A DNA stretch of 64,000 nt from Bacillota bacterium (GCA_023423335.1 JAFAFU010000030.1:248001-312000); one strand, 5' to 3'. Numbered from the stretch's first letter, positions 37,506-45,532 are shown. Notes: generated from the letters alone by a model not told the origin. A program made the numbers and translations.

Positions 37506-38461
37506 GCTACCACTCCTCCATTCACTTGTCTTAACCCGGGTTCCTCACTGATGCAGATATCCTTGTAATAAGGACATCGGGGATGAAATTTGCACCCCTT
37601 CGGCAGATTTAAGAGATCCGGCATATCGAGGGACCGAAGAGGAAGCCTGCGGGCATATTCGCTTCTTAAGGATGGGTCCGCTTCCGGCACTGCTGCGATC
37701 AGTGCTTGAAAATAAGGGTGCATAGGGTTTGAAACAGCTTCCTGAATCTGATTGCTTTCGATCAGTCTTCCCAAATACATGACCATGATTTTCCCATGGG
37801 CTGCGATATATCTAGCGGTTCCCAGGTCATGAGTAATATAAATAAAGGATATTTTGTATTTCTGATTCATTCTGGCCATAAGATTAAGCAGCGATATTCT
37901 TAAGGATACGTCAACCATCGATACCGGTTCATCCGCAATAATCAGCTTCGGCCTTACGGATAGGGCCCTTGCAAGAAGAATTCGCTGCCGCTGTCCTCCG
38001 GACAGCTGATGCGGATATTTTTCCAGGAACATCTCCGGCGGATTTAAGCCCACCTCATTAAAATACTCAAACAGTATCTTCAGGGCCTCTGTCTGATTCT
38101 TCGCAATCTTATGCCTCAGAAGCGGAAGAATCAGTGACTGGGCGATTGTTTTATTCGGATTGAGTGCCGCATAGGAGTCCTGATGGACCATCTGGACACC
38201 AAGTCTGTAATCCCTGAACTCTCCGGAAGATAATTTATGAATATCCCTGCCATGGTAGAGCACTTCTCCCCCGGTAGGCTTATATATATCAGCGATTACC
38301 TTTCCGAGTGTTGTTTTGCCGCAGCCGCTTTCTCCGACAACGGCAATGATTTCGCCCTCCTCTATGCTTAAATTCATGCCGGACAAGGCGTTTATCATGC
38401 CCTTTTTCCTGCCCTTGGAGGCAAAGCTGACATCTACATTCTTAAGTTCCATTAACGACAT
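37457..38461 (-). CDS. Oligopeptide ABC transporter ATP-binding protein OppF-like
   Basis: The 334-residue ATPase has Walker A GESGCGKTT, the Q-loop MVHQD, signature LSGGQRQRILLARAL, Walker B LIIADEP and H-loop ITHDL. It ends in the Opp/Dpp C-terminal extension with a cysteine group (GCKFHPRCPYYKDIC) known to bind an iron-sulphur cluster in the family. It pairs with the OppD-like ATPase encoded just upstream; their genes overlap by 10 bp. The start at 38461 is chosen for its AAGGTG site. Confidence 0.93.
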   Translation of the reverse strand: MSLMELKNVDVSFASKGRKKGMINALSGMNLSIEEGEIIAVVGESGCGKTTLGKVIADIYKPTGGEVLYHGRDIHKLSSGEFRDYRLGVQMVHQDSYAALNPNKTIAQSLILPLLRHKIAKNQTEALKILFEYFNEVGLNPPEMFLEKYPHQLSGGQRQRILLARALSVRPKLIIADEPVSMVDVSLRISLLNLMARMNQKYKISFIYITHDLGTARYIAAHGKIMVMYLGRLIESNQIQEAVSNPMHPYFQALIAAVPEADPSLRSEYARRLPLRSLDMPDLLNLPKGCKFHPRCPYYKDICISEEPGLRQVNGGVVACHRAEEIERERNTKE

Positions 38462-39465
38462 TGTTCTTTCACCTTCTTCCAGAAGGGACACAGGGTTAAT
38501 TGTCCGTTGCCCGCATCCATCATCGCATTCATACCTATTTCCTCAGAGCTGCATACCCCTTCGCTGTTCATGAAGCATCTGGGGCCGAACCTGCAGCCCT
38601 TCGGCAGCTCCGCCAGATTCGGGGGATACCCCGGAATGGCCTTTCGGTTTGTGATATCATCCTTTAAGGACGGAACAGCATTCATCAGTCCATAAGTATA
38701 TGGATGGGCGGGTTTAAGAAATACGTCCTCAACCTTGCCGTATTCCACCATTTGTCCACTGTACATAACACCGATCCTGTCCACAACGGATCCTATGATA
38801 GAGACATCGTGTGTCATAAAAATCATCGTAATTCCTGTGTCCTCATGAATTTTCCTCAGTATATCGATGATATACCACTGTGTAATAACGTCCAGTGCCG
38901 TGGTCGGTTCATCCAAAATAATAATATCCGGCTCCAACAAAAGGCTCAGCGCAATGATGGTTCTTTGCTTCATTCCTCCGGACAGCTGGTGGGGATAGCT
39001 GTTCAAAATCCTTTCCTCCAGACGCACCTGGGTGAGCAGCCGGGATGCCCGGTCCATAATCTGTTTTTTGGTCAGCCTTTTATCCTCATTGTGCGCCATT
39101 GCCGTTTCAACAAAATGTTCTTTTATCTTCAATGTCGGGTTCAGCACATTCTGTGCCGCCTGGAATACTGTGGTTATGTTCGTCCAGCGGTGCTTTGCAT
39201 ATTCCCGCTCCGACAGCTTTAAGAGATCAATCGTCTCTCCCTGCTTCGTATGATACAGTATCTCTCCGCTTGCTATTTTACCGGGTGCCCTTATGGTTTT
39301 CAGGATGCCTGAAGCAAGGGTTGATTTGCCGCTCCCGCTTTCCCCTATGATTCCTATGATATCTCCCCGGTAAAAGTCAATTGAAACATCATCACAGGCA
39401 CGGATTCTGCCCCGGTTGGACTTAAAATCAATACATAAATTCTTTACTTCCAAGATTGGTTCCAT
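38452..39465 (-). CDS. Oligopeptide ABC transporter ATP-binding protein OppD-like
   Basis: The 337-residue ATPase has Walker A GESGSGKST, signature LSGGMKQRTIIALSL, Walker B IIILDEPTTALD and H-loop MTHDV. The C-terminal GCRFGPRCFMNSEGVC cysteine cluster is typical for OppD/DppD. It is the second half of the heterodimeric motor of the importer made by the neighbouring permeases. The ATG has AGGAA upstream. Confidence 0.93.
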   Translation of the reverse strand: MEPILEVKNLCIDFKSNRGRIRACDDVSIDFYRGDIIGIIGESGSGKSTLASGILKTIRAPGKIASGEILYHTKQGETIDLLKLSEREYAKHRWTNITTVFQAAQNVLNPTLKIKEHFVETAMAHNEDKRLTKKQIMDRASRLLTQVRLEERILNSYPHQLSGGMKQRTIIALSLLLEPDIIILDEPTTALDVITQWYIIDILRKIHEDTGITMIFMTHDVSIIGSVVDRIGVMYSGQMVEYGKVEDVFLKPAHPYTYGLMNAVPSLKDDITNRKAIPGYPPNLAELPKGCRFGPRCFMNSEGVCSSEEIGMNAMMDAGNGQLTLCPFWKKVKEQCR

Positions 39466-39546
39466 GATTCATTCCTTTCTGCTTATCCCATTCACGATAC
39501 GTTCGAAGTTCCGGTAATGAAAGGCAGCCTTCGCAGCCTGACTGTA

Positions 39547-40431
39547 TTACACCCTTAAGCGTGGATTCAGAGCTTCATCCAGACCGGAGGCAAATAAGAA
39601 GCAGCCCAGCTGAAAGAGCACTATCCCGAGAACGGGAGCCAAAAAGTAGGCGATTGTTCCTGATCCCATCAGGGCACCGGTCGCGGTAAGGGACAGCTGG
39701 ATCATCATCCCCCAATGATTTCCCTGGAAGGGAACTAACCCAAGATACATCAGACCTACGCTTGCCATAATCGCATCCTTCATAATCACGATAAAGTTAA
39801 CCGCAATATACGAAATAATGTTCGGAATAATATCATTCAGTATAATGTCTAATTTTCTCAATCCCAATATCCTGCTGGCTTCAATAAATTCCTTATGCTT
39901 TATCGTAAGCACCTGGGTTCTGATCGCCTTTGCCAATCCTGCCCAGGACCACAGGCTGAGAAGGAGTCCGAACATAAACTCATTATTGATTTTAATGACC
40001 ATGGATAATATCATTGTGACCGGAAAGCTGGGGATTGTCACAATAACATTAGCCAGCATCATTAATATTGCGTCCAGCTTGCCTCCAAAAAGTCCGGCCA
40101 CAATGCCGACGGAGCATGCAATCAATATGGATATCAGCCCTGCCCAGAACGCTACCAGCAGTACTCCCCGGGATCCCAGTATTAATTGGACCAGGGTGTC
40201 TTTTCCGGAATAGTCCGTTCCCAGAATATGCTCCCAGGAAGGCGGCTTCAAGCGCTGCAGGTAATCTGCCTTCGGAGCCTTCAGTATCATCGGTCCGATA
40301 ACGGCCACACCAAGAAAAAACAACAAAATGATTAATCCGATTCTGGACATTTTATTATTCCAGATAGTGACGAAAAAATCCTTCACCCCGCCGGTACTTT
40401 TAAGATTATAAAGGTTCTCTTTTTTCTTCAT
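39547..40431 (-). CDS. Oligopeptide ABC transporter permease OppC-like
   Basis: The 294-residue permease has six predicted membrane helices and an N-terminal OppC_N region (about 20-70, with HILGTDYSGKDTLVQLILGSRGVLLVA). The EAA-type loop that contacts the ATPase reads EFIEASRILGLRKLDIILNDIIPN. It follows oppB by 16 bp, forming the importer channel together with it. Substrate is inferred from the operon as peptide or muropeptide. Confidence 0.93.
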   Translation of the reverse strand: MKKKENLYNLKSTGGVKDFFVTIWNNKMSRIGLIILLFFLGVAVIGPMILKAPKADYLQRLKPPSWEHILGTDYSGKDTLVQLILGSRGVLLVAFWAGLISILIACSVGIVAGLFGGKLDAILMMLANVIVTIPSFPVTMILSMVIKINNEFMFGLLLSLWSWAGLAKAIRTQVLTIKHKEFIEASRILGLRKLDIILNDIIPNIISYIAVNFIVIMKDAIMASVGLMYLGLVPFQGNHWGMMIQLSLTATGALMGSGTIAYFLAPVLGIVLFQLGCFLFASGLDEALNPRLRV

Positions 40432-40447
40432 CTTCTCTCCTCCTGGC

Positions 40448-41425
40448 TCAGCTTTCCCTTAGTCTGGGATTTAGGTATTTATACAGGAATTCCGCCACTA
40501 AACTGGTCAGTACGACCATGACAATAATCACAAAGAACATTCCCTGCATCAATGTATAATCCCGCTTTGCAATCGCATTATTTAAGAAGTAGCCTACTCC
40601 CGGGTAGAGAAACAAATTCTCAATCAGCGGAGCTCCGCCAAACAACAGACCAAAGCTGATGGCAAGGCTGGTAATCATGGGAAGAATTGCATTCTTACTG
40701 AGATAGCTTAATAAAATTCTCCTGTTCGGCAATCCTCTCACCTGGGCGTAGGTAATATAATCCTCCCCCAGAATACTTAAAGAATTGGCCTTCATGGATA
40801 ATATCCATCCGGATACGGTTGTAAGGAAAAATGCCAGGACAGGAAGCACCGCATGCTGAAGCACATCCAGGATGAAGGGGAAATTAAAGCCTACCGTTGT
40901 CTGGGTGCTGTAGGCACCTCTTGCCGGCAGCCAGCCTAAGGTAACCGAGAAGAGAAATACCAGCAGATATGCCACAACATAGTTCGGTATCGCACCAAGA
41001 ACTGACTGGTATATGATCAAAGCCGTATTTAAGAATTTCTTTCTCTTCCAGGCGATAAATATTCCCAGCAGAATACCAACGGAGAAGGAAAGGAATAAGG
41101 AAAGGGATGCAACCAGGAGCGTCCACGGGAGGGCTTCCTTAATAATGCTTGACACACTCTTCTTATAGGCCATACTGTTACCCAGGTTTCCGGTAACAAT
41201 TCCTTTGGTATATTCTACAAACCGTTCGAGGATCGGCTTGTCCGGATCGTAGTTTAATATCGCCTTGGCTCTTTCATAGGCAATATCATATTGTATGTTT
41301 TCTTTCTTCATTATCTCAGTAGCCATAATGTCTACCGGATTACCCGGCATATTCTGAATAACAATAAACATAACGATGATTGCTATTAATATGGTCAATA
41401 ATGCAATTGAAACTTTTTTAAGCAT
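40448..41425 (-). CDS. Oligopeptide ABC transporter permease OppB-like
   Basis: The 325-residue permease has an N-terminal membrane helix, a PGNPVD segment after it (typical of OppB/DppB), and five further helices. The cytoplasmic loop DYITYAQVRGLPNRRILLSYLSKNAILP contacts the ATPase, and GGAPLIENLFLYPGVGYFLNNAI is strongly conserved in the family. It is the first gene of the importer operon, downstream of a near-consensus promoter and a palindromic operator candidate. GGAGG lies upstream of the ATG. Confidence 0.94.
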   Translation of the reverse strand: MLKKVSIALLTILIAIIVMFIVIQNMPGNPVDIMATEIMKKENIQYDIAYERAKAILNYDPDKPILERFVEYTKGIVTGNLGNSMAYKKSVSSIIKEALPWTLLVASLSLFLSFSVGILLGIFIAWKRKKFLNTALIIYQSVLGAIPNYVVAYLLVFLFSVTLGWLPARGAYSTQTTVGFNFPFILDVLQHAVLPVLAFFLTTVSGWILSMKANSLSILGEDYITYAQVRGLPNRRILLSYLSKNAILPMITSLAISFGLLFGGAPLIENLFLYPGVGYFLNNAIAKRDYTLMQGMFFVIIVMVVLTSLVAEFLYKYLNPRLRES

Positions 41426-41540
41426 ATGTTCTGCTCCTCCGTCTTTATAAGTCCTGAGAATAATCCTGATATTTCATTCTTATTCTTCTTAAAAAGTGCC
41501 TTGCCTATGTATCTGTCTTTGCTGCTCCTTGTTTATGTAT

Positions 41541-41569
41541 ATTGTACAACATATAAATTTTTATGTCAA
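41541..41569 (-). promoter_or_regulatory. Promoter of the oppBCDF importer operon
   Basis: Minus-strand TTGACA (41569-41564) and TACAAT (41546-41541) with a 17-bp spacer; near-consensus sigma-A promoter about 110 bp before oppB. Confidence 0.8.
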
Positions 41570-41583
41570 TATTTTTATTTATT

Positions 41584-41600
41584 TTGAAATATTATTTCAA
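41584..41600. promoter_or_regulatory. Palindromic operator candidate upstream of oppB promoter
   Basis: TTGAAATATTATTTCAA has perfect 8-bp arms around a central T. It lies 14 bp upstream of the -35 box and matches the repeats at 31184-31229 before anmK in its TGAAATA core. Position upstream of -35 hints at activation. Confidence 0.6.
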
Positions 41601-41706
41601 TACTAATATTCGCTTGATTTGTATATATTAACCATAGCCTTCGGGAGATAGACGGCCAGCAGACAGGTAATGCATAGTCAAGTCAAAAAATAATTTCAGA
41701 AAGCCC

Positions 41707-41735
41707 TTGCAATTAGAATGACAGTGTGATATATT
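41707..41735 (+). promoter_or_regulatory. Promoter of the DUF3796/XRE pair
   Basis: TTGCAA (41707-41712) and TATATT (41730-41735) are 17 bp apart on the plus strand. The rest of the 41426-41776 gap holds the divergent oppB promoter. Confidence 0.6.
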
Positions 41736-41764
41736 TATCTCATAAAGATATAAATATATCACAC
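41724..41764. promoter_or_regulatory. 15-bp inverted repeat over -10 box and leader
   Basis: GTGTGATATATTTAT (41724-41738) is the exact reverse complement of ATAAATATATCACAC (41750-41764). The left arm covers the -10 box and the right arm ends next to the ribosome site GGAGG. It is probably the operator for the XRE repressor encoded in the same transcript, or a translation-controlling hairpin. Confidence 0.55.
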
Positions 41765-41776
41765 GGAGGTTTCCTT

Positions 41777-42139
41777 ATGAAAAACAAATTAGCTTACTTA
41801 GGTTTTTTGGGATTGCTTGGGTTGGCAGGATTTTTCACTGAACCATTGCTTTTCTGTTTCTCCGCCAATTTTGTTTTCTTTAGCTACATCAGAGTAGTGC
41901 CGGACGAATTATTTTGGAATAATGTGCGTATTTGCGCCACACGCAGCTTCTTTATTTTTTTCATATTGTCAAATTGTATGGTAGCTGCTTCCCTTCTGCT
42001 GGCTATGAGTGATAACACGTTTGCCACCAAGTTCATTATAACAGGATTTGCACTTATCATGGTTCTATGTGAGTTTGTATTCCTGATCAATTTAGAATAT
42101 CTCGAAAGAAAAGAGAGAAGCGGTAAAGATGAAAATTAA
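41777..42139 (+). CDS. Small membrane protein, DUF3796-like
   Basis: The 120-residue protein begins MKNKLAYLGFLGLLGL and has four hydrophobic helices (about 5-20, 23-40, 55-75, 82-105) and a charged tail (LERKERSGKDEN). The N-terminal pattern NKLAYLGFLGLLG is typical of small Firmicutes membrane proteins of the DUF3796 type, whose function is unknown. The ATG at 41777 has GGAGG seven bases upstream. The next gene, a small XRE regulator, overlaps its end by 11 bp. Such pairs are common in Firmicutes and behave as autoregulated modules. Confidence 0.8.
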   Translation: MKNKLAYLGFLGLLGLAGFFTEPLLFCFSANFVFFSYIRVVPDELFWNNVRICATRSFFIFFILSNCMVAASLLLAMSDNTFATKFIITGFALIMVLCEFVFLINLEYLERKERSGKDEN

Positions 42140-42332
42140 AACCCGAATTAAGGAGTACCGAGCCAAACACGATATGAAACAAGACGAGCTTGCAAAGCTG
42201 GTAGGAGTTAGGAGAGAAACAATATACCATTTGGAGAGCGGTAAATACAATCCGTCATTGGGATTAGCGTGGGCAATTGCCAGAGTATTTGACGTAGCCA
42301 TTGAAGAAATTTTTGAAATTACAGAGGACTAA
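42129..42332 (+). CDS. Small XRE-family regulator (YozG-like)
   Basis: The 67-residue protein is a single HTH_3 domain: RIKEYRAKHDMKQDELAKLVGVRRETIYHLESGKYNPSLGLAWAIARVF with the recognition helix around RRETIYHLE. It lacks any effector domain. It overlaps the upstream membrane protein gene by 11 bp. The inverted repeat at 41724-41764 is its probable operator. The membrane partner may control its activity; this is inference. Confidence 0.92.
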   Translation: MKIKTRIKEYRAKHDMKQDELAKLVGVRRETIYHLESGKYNPSLGLAWAIARVFDVAIEEIFEITED

Positions 42333-42544
42333 AAGCCACTCAAGATTTGATGAAGGACTATTTCTATCTGCCAGGAACGGCATATAAAAAAAGCCGTCAT
42401 TTGGCCGACGATATTTTACGTCAAATTTAGAAAATACAGTCAAGCGGCGGCTTTGAAATAACAAATCAAAGCCGCCGCCCGCCATGAGTTTATGCTTCCT
42501 TTAGGACACTGTCCTAAAGGCACCGGTATTAAGCAAGCCTTGTA
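42333..42544. other. Non-coding stretch with strong hairpins
   Basis: No convincing gene is present. GCGGCGGCTTTG (42444-42455) and its exact complement (42467-42478) form a 12-bp GC-rich hairpin with an 11-nt loop and no T-run. Further right an 11-bp perfect inverted repeat CCTTTAGGACA/TGTCCTAAAGG spans 42498-42520. The base composition of the first hairpin differs from its surroundings, which would fit the end of a past insertion. Confidence 0.5.
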
Positions 42545-42573
42545 TTGAGTATTTTGGTGCATTATGATAAGAT
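42545..42573 (+). promoter_or_regulatory. Promoter candidate for L-2-hydroxyacid dehydrogenase
   Basis: TTGAGT (42545-42550) and TAAGAT (42568-42573) are separated by 17 bp, about 65 bp before the start codon. Confidence 0.45.
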
Positions 42574-42639
42574 TGGCTGAAGAGAGATTGAAATACCAGG
42601 GTTGATTTAAAACCGATACGGATATGGAGGAGATCAGAC

Positions 42640-43593
42640 ATGAAAGAGAAATTAAAAAAGATTGTCATTATCGGAGCCGGCCATGTAGGCTCTCATTGCG
42701 GATACAGTCTGTTAACACAGGGAGATGTCAATGAAATAGTTTTTATTGATATTGACAGAAAAAAGGCGGAAGCACAGGCCTGGGATATCGCCGACGCAGG
42801 ATGCTATATGCCCCATCCCGCCATTGTTCGTTTGGGGGATTATTCCGACTGCAGGGATGCGGATATCGTCGTATTAGCCGCCGGTGTTCCCAGAAAACCG
42901 GGACAAACACGATTGGATACCATGTATGATTCCATTCGCGTCATGAAGGAAATTGTTGACCCTTTAAAAAATTCGGGCTTTGAAGGCGTCATGATCTGTA
43001 TATCCAATCCCGCGGATATCATCGCCAATTATATGAGAAAGCATACCGGCTGGCCTAAGAACAGAGTATTCGGTACCGGAACCTCCCTGGATACGGCCAG
43101 GCTGAAGCGGGTGCTGCAGGAGGAGACCGGCGCAGATGCCCGGAGCATTCAATGCTTTTCTTTGGGTGAGCATGGAGATTCCAGCATGATCCCCTTTTCC
43201 CATATCACAATCGGGGGAAAACCTCTGTTCCAATTGATGGAGGAAAACCCGGATACCTACGGCAGATTGGATCTTGATCACATACTGCGGCGTACGCGGA
43301 TGACCGGTATGGATGTCGTAATCGGAAAGGGCTCCACCGAATTCGGAATTGGAACCGTACTGGCGGATATGGTTAAGGCAATCCTGCACAATGAACATCG
43401 GGTCATGCCTGTTTCCGCACTTTTGGAGGGCGAGTACGGCCGAAGGGATCTACACGCCGGTATCCCGGTTATTCTGGGGAAAAACGGGATTGAAGAGATT
43501 ATTGAATTAAGGCTGGGGGAAGAGGAGCAGAAATTATTCGATCTTTCCTGTGATGTCATATTAAAACATATCAGCCTGGCAGACAGCCTTTGA
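42640..43593 (+). CDS. L-lactate/malate dehydrogenase family enzyme
   Basis: The 317-residue protein is an NAD-dependent L-2-hydroxyacid dehydrogenase. It has IGAGHVGS for NAD binding, D37, ISNPADII, the LDH-type GTGTSLDTAR, and catalytic H178 in GEHGDS. Overall it looks like L-lactate dehydrogenase. However, the specificity loop reads GVPRKPGQTRLD, with R85 where lactate dehydrogenases have Gln (QKPGETR); that Gln-to-Arg change is the classic switch from pyruvate to oxaloacetate. The true substrate is therefore open. GGAGG lies nine bases before the ATG. It is monocistronic. Confidence 0.88.
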   Translation: MKEKLKKIVIIGAGHVGSHCGYSLLTQGDVNEIVFIDIDRKKAEAQAWDIADAGCYMPHPAIVRLGDYSDCRDADIVVLAAGVPRKPGQTRLDTMYDSIRVMKEIVDPLKNSGFEGVMICISNPADIIANYMRKHTGWPKNRVFGTGTSLDTARLKRVLQEETGADARSIQCFSLGEHGDSSMIPFSHITIGGKPLFQLMEENPDTYGRLDLDHILRRTRMTGMDVVIGKGSTEFGIGTVLADMVKAILHNEHRVMPVSALLEGEYGRRDLHAGIPVILGKNGIEEIIELRLGEEEQKLFDLSCDVILKHISLADSL

Positions 43594-43598
43594 GAATA

Positions 43599-43615
43599 TG
43601 TGCCCACCGGGCACA
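43599..43615 (+). terminator. Short hairpin after dehydrogenase gene
   Basis: TGTGCCC and GGGCACA with an ACC loop lie six bases after the stop codon. No T-run follows, so termination alone is doubtful. Confidence 0.4.
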
Positions 43616-43620
43616 CTGGA

Positions 43621-43783
43621 AAGAGGCTGTTGCATAATAATAAAAACAAAGCAAGAGGTGGCGGATATTTCCCATAATACACTGTTTGCTGAACAGATCG
43701 ATTAAAATCTGTCCTGCAATCTGTGTGTGCGGGAAGCATCTGCCGCCTCTTTTATTGATATATCTATTATGCAACAGCCCCTT
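43621..43783. mobile_element. MITE-like element with 19-bp terminal inverted repeats
   Basis: The ends AAGAGGCTGTTGCATAATA (43621-43639) and TATTATGCAACAGCCCCTT (43765-43783) are inverted copies with one mismatch. Inner arms (AGAGGTGGCGGA and TCTGCCGCCTCT regions) pair too, so the whole element of about 163 bp can fold. It encodes nothing. A single 18-bp identical end recurs at 53421-53438. It lies between convergent genes and could also act as a terminator. Confidence 0.6.
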
Positions 43784-43806
43784 CATGAACTGATCCGCTT
43801 ATCCTG

Positions 43807-44598
43807 TCAGGATAACAGCATTCTGTCATTGGTCAGTTGTTTCTTTCTTTCTTTAGAATAATAGGACAATAATTCCTCCACCGTCATATCATCTCTTGCC
43901 TCACCCTTGATATCCAGTATGATTTCACCGTCATCCATCATGATTGTACGGTTTCCCAGGGAAAGAGCCGCCTTGATATCATGGGTTATCATCATTGTGG
44001 TTATATTCGATTCCGCCACAATCTGTGTTGTTATACTTAGGATTTTCTGCGCTGTCGCCGGGTCCAGAGCCGCAGTATGCTCATCCAGCAATAGCAGCTT
44101 CGGTGATGAGATCGTACACATCAGCAGGGTAACTGCCTGCCGCTGTCCGCCTGACAGATGTCCGACCTTCGTTTTCATGCGATTCTCAAGCCCCAGATCC
44201 AAAGTACTTAACAGTTCCCTAAAATACTTCCCATCCTTCCGATTCAACGCAAAAAAGCTTTTCTTCGCCTTTCTGGTATAAGCCAGAGCCAAATTTTCCT
44301 CGATTGTCATGGAGGGTGCGGTTCCTTTCATCGGATCCTGCATCAGCCTGCCGATATCATAGGCCCTTTTATAGTCCGGTAAGCCTGTAATATCCCTTCC
44401 ATCCAGTATAATCGCTCCTCTATCCACATAGAAGGCTCCGGCAACCGCATTGAACAGGGTCGATTTACCGGCCCCATTGGAGCCGATGATCGTAACAAAA
44501 TCACCCTGCTCCAAGTGCAACTGCACCGAATTCAGTGCCCTCTTTTCATTTACCGTACCCGGGAAGAAGGTTTTGCTGACATTTCTCAATTCCAGCAT
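43807..44598 (-). CDS. trpZ: ABC transporter ATP-binding protein, TrpZ-like
   Basis: The 263-residue ATPase has Walker A IGSNGAGKST, Q-loop RLMQDPMKGT, signature HLSGGQRQAVTLLM, Walker B LLLLDEHTAALD and H-loop MITHD. The change from DEPT to DEHT in Walker B and the compact size are typical of the ATPase partner of ABC_sub_bind/LivH-like systems. It follows the permease gene directly. With a UGG-type T-box ahead of the operon, tryptophan is the predicted substrate; the trpXYZ name is used by analogy. Confidence 0.85.
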   Translation of the reverse strand: MLELRNVSKTFFPGTVNEKRALNSVQLHLEQGDFVTIIGSNGAGKSTLFNAVAGAFYVDRGAIILDGRDITGLPDYKRAYDIGRLMQDPMKGTAPSMTIEENLALAYTRKAKKSFFALNRKDGKYFRELLSTLDLGLENRMKTKVGHLSGGQRQAVTLLMCTISSPKLLLLDEHTAALDPATAQKILSITTQIVAESNITTMMITHDIKAALSLGNRTIMMDDGEIILDIKGEARDDMTVEELLSYYSKERKKQLTNDRMLLS

Positions 44599-44599
44599 A

Positions 44600-45499
44600 T
44601 CATTTAGCCCCCTTCCTCAGTTTATACTGTTTCATACTCGCGGTAATTGTCGGTATGGAAAGAGCAACTGCAACAATTGCCGCGGATACCAGCTTAAATG
44701 CATAGGGCGGAAAAATGTTTTTTGCCAATGCATATGCTTTAATGAACTGGTATATCACCGATCCTGCAATCGCAGCAATAAATCCAAGGGCGACCGATCT
44801 TTTTCCCAGTACCGCTTCCCCGATAATTACGGAAGCCAGACCGATCACTACCATACCGCTGCCGGAATTCACATCCGAAAACATTTGGTACTGGCTGACC
44901 AATGCCCCGGCTATGGCAACACAGGCATTTCCCAGGGCAAGCCCTATGATCTTTGTAATATTGGCATTGATCGAGGAAGAACGGACCATTTCCTCATTAT
45001 CCCCGGTTGCACGAATCGCCAGCCCGGTCTTTGTCTTAAAAATAATTGTAAGTACCACGGCTGTCCCGACACAAGCGGCAAAAGCAAGGAGGGTTTTCCC
45101 CAAACCATAGGAAGTAACAATATGTGCTTCCATTTTTGTAAACAGTGTCTGTTTCCCGGCAACGGAAAGATTCGACTTTCCTCCCATGACAGCAAGATTA
45201 ATGGTATATAAGCCTGTCATAACAAGAATTCCAGATAAAATGGGATGAATTCGCACCTTTGTCTGCAATAAGCCCGTAATTATTCCGGCGATTGCCCCGG
45301 CCGCAGCAGCCGCCGCGATTGCCAGTAACGGATGTCCCTTTATGGTTACTACCGCAGCACAGGCCATACCAAAGGTAAAGCTGCCGTCCACCGTCAAATC
45401 CGGTATATTCAAGATGCGGAATGTGATATAAATTCCCATTGCCATAATGGCATATAATAGTCCTTGCTGCAGGGAACTGACGATGAGCATTGATGACAT
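44600..45499 (-). CDS. trpY: ABC transporter permease, TrpY-like (LivH superfamily)
   Basis: The 299-residue protein has about nine membrane helices and the branched-chain amino acid type permease pattern (LTVDGSFTFGMACAAVV; AIAGALVSQYQMFSDVNSGSGMVVIGLASVIIGEAVLG). It belongs to the permease group that works with ABC_sub_bind proteins. The stop is one base from the ATPase start and the gene starts 33 bp after the binding-protein stop, a tight three-gene operon. The T-box leader suggests tryptophan transport. Confidence 0.88.
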   Translation of the reverse strand: MSSMLIVSSLQQGLLYAIMAMGIYITFRILNIPDLTVDGSFTFGMACAAVVTIKGHPLLAIAAAAAAGAIAGIITGLLQTKVRIHPILSGILVMTGLYTINLAVMGGKSNLSVAGKQTLFTKMEAHIVTSYGLGKTLLAFAACVGTAVVLTIIFKTKTGLAIRATGDNEEMVRSSSINANITKIIGLALGNACVAIAGALVSQYQMFSDVNSGSGMVVIGLASVIIGEAVLGKRSVALGFIAAIAGSVIYQFIKAYALAKNIFPPYAFKLVSAAIVAVALSIPTITASMKQYKLRKGAK

Positions 45500-45532
45500 G
45501 CGGCCACCCCTTTCCTCTCTTTACGTATGGAG

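Noticed and set aside
42264..42485. A 73-codon minus-strand frame across the XRE gene end and the hairpin region
   Set aside because: It overlaps a real XRE gene, includes the GC-rich hairpin and has no family similarity that I recognise.
44450..45211. A 253-codon plus-strand open frame opposite the TrpY/TrpZ-like genes
   Set aside because: It lies opposite two tightly spaced, clearly conserved ABC transporter genes and has no ribosome site.
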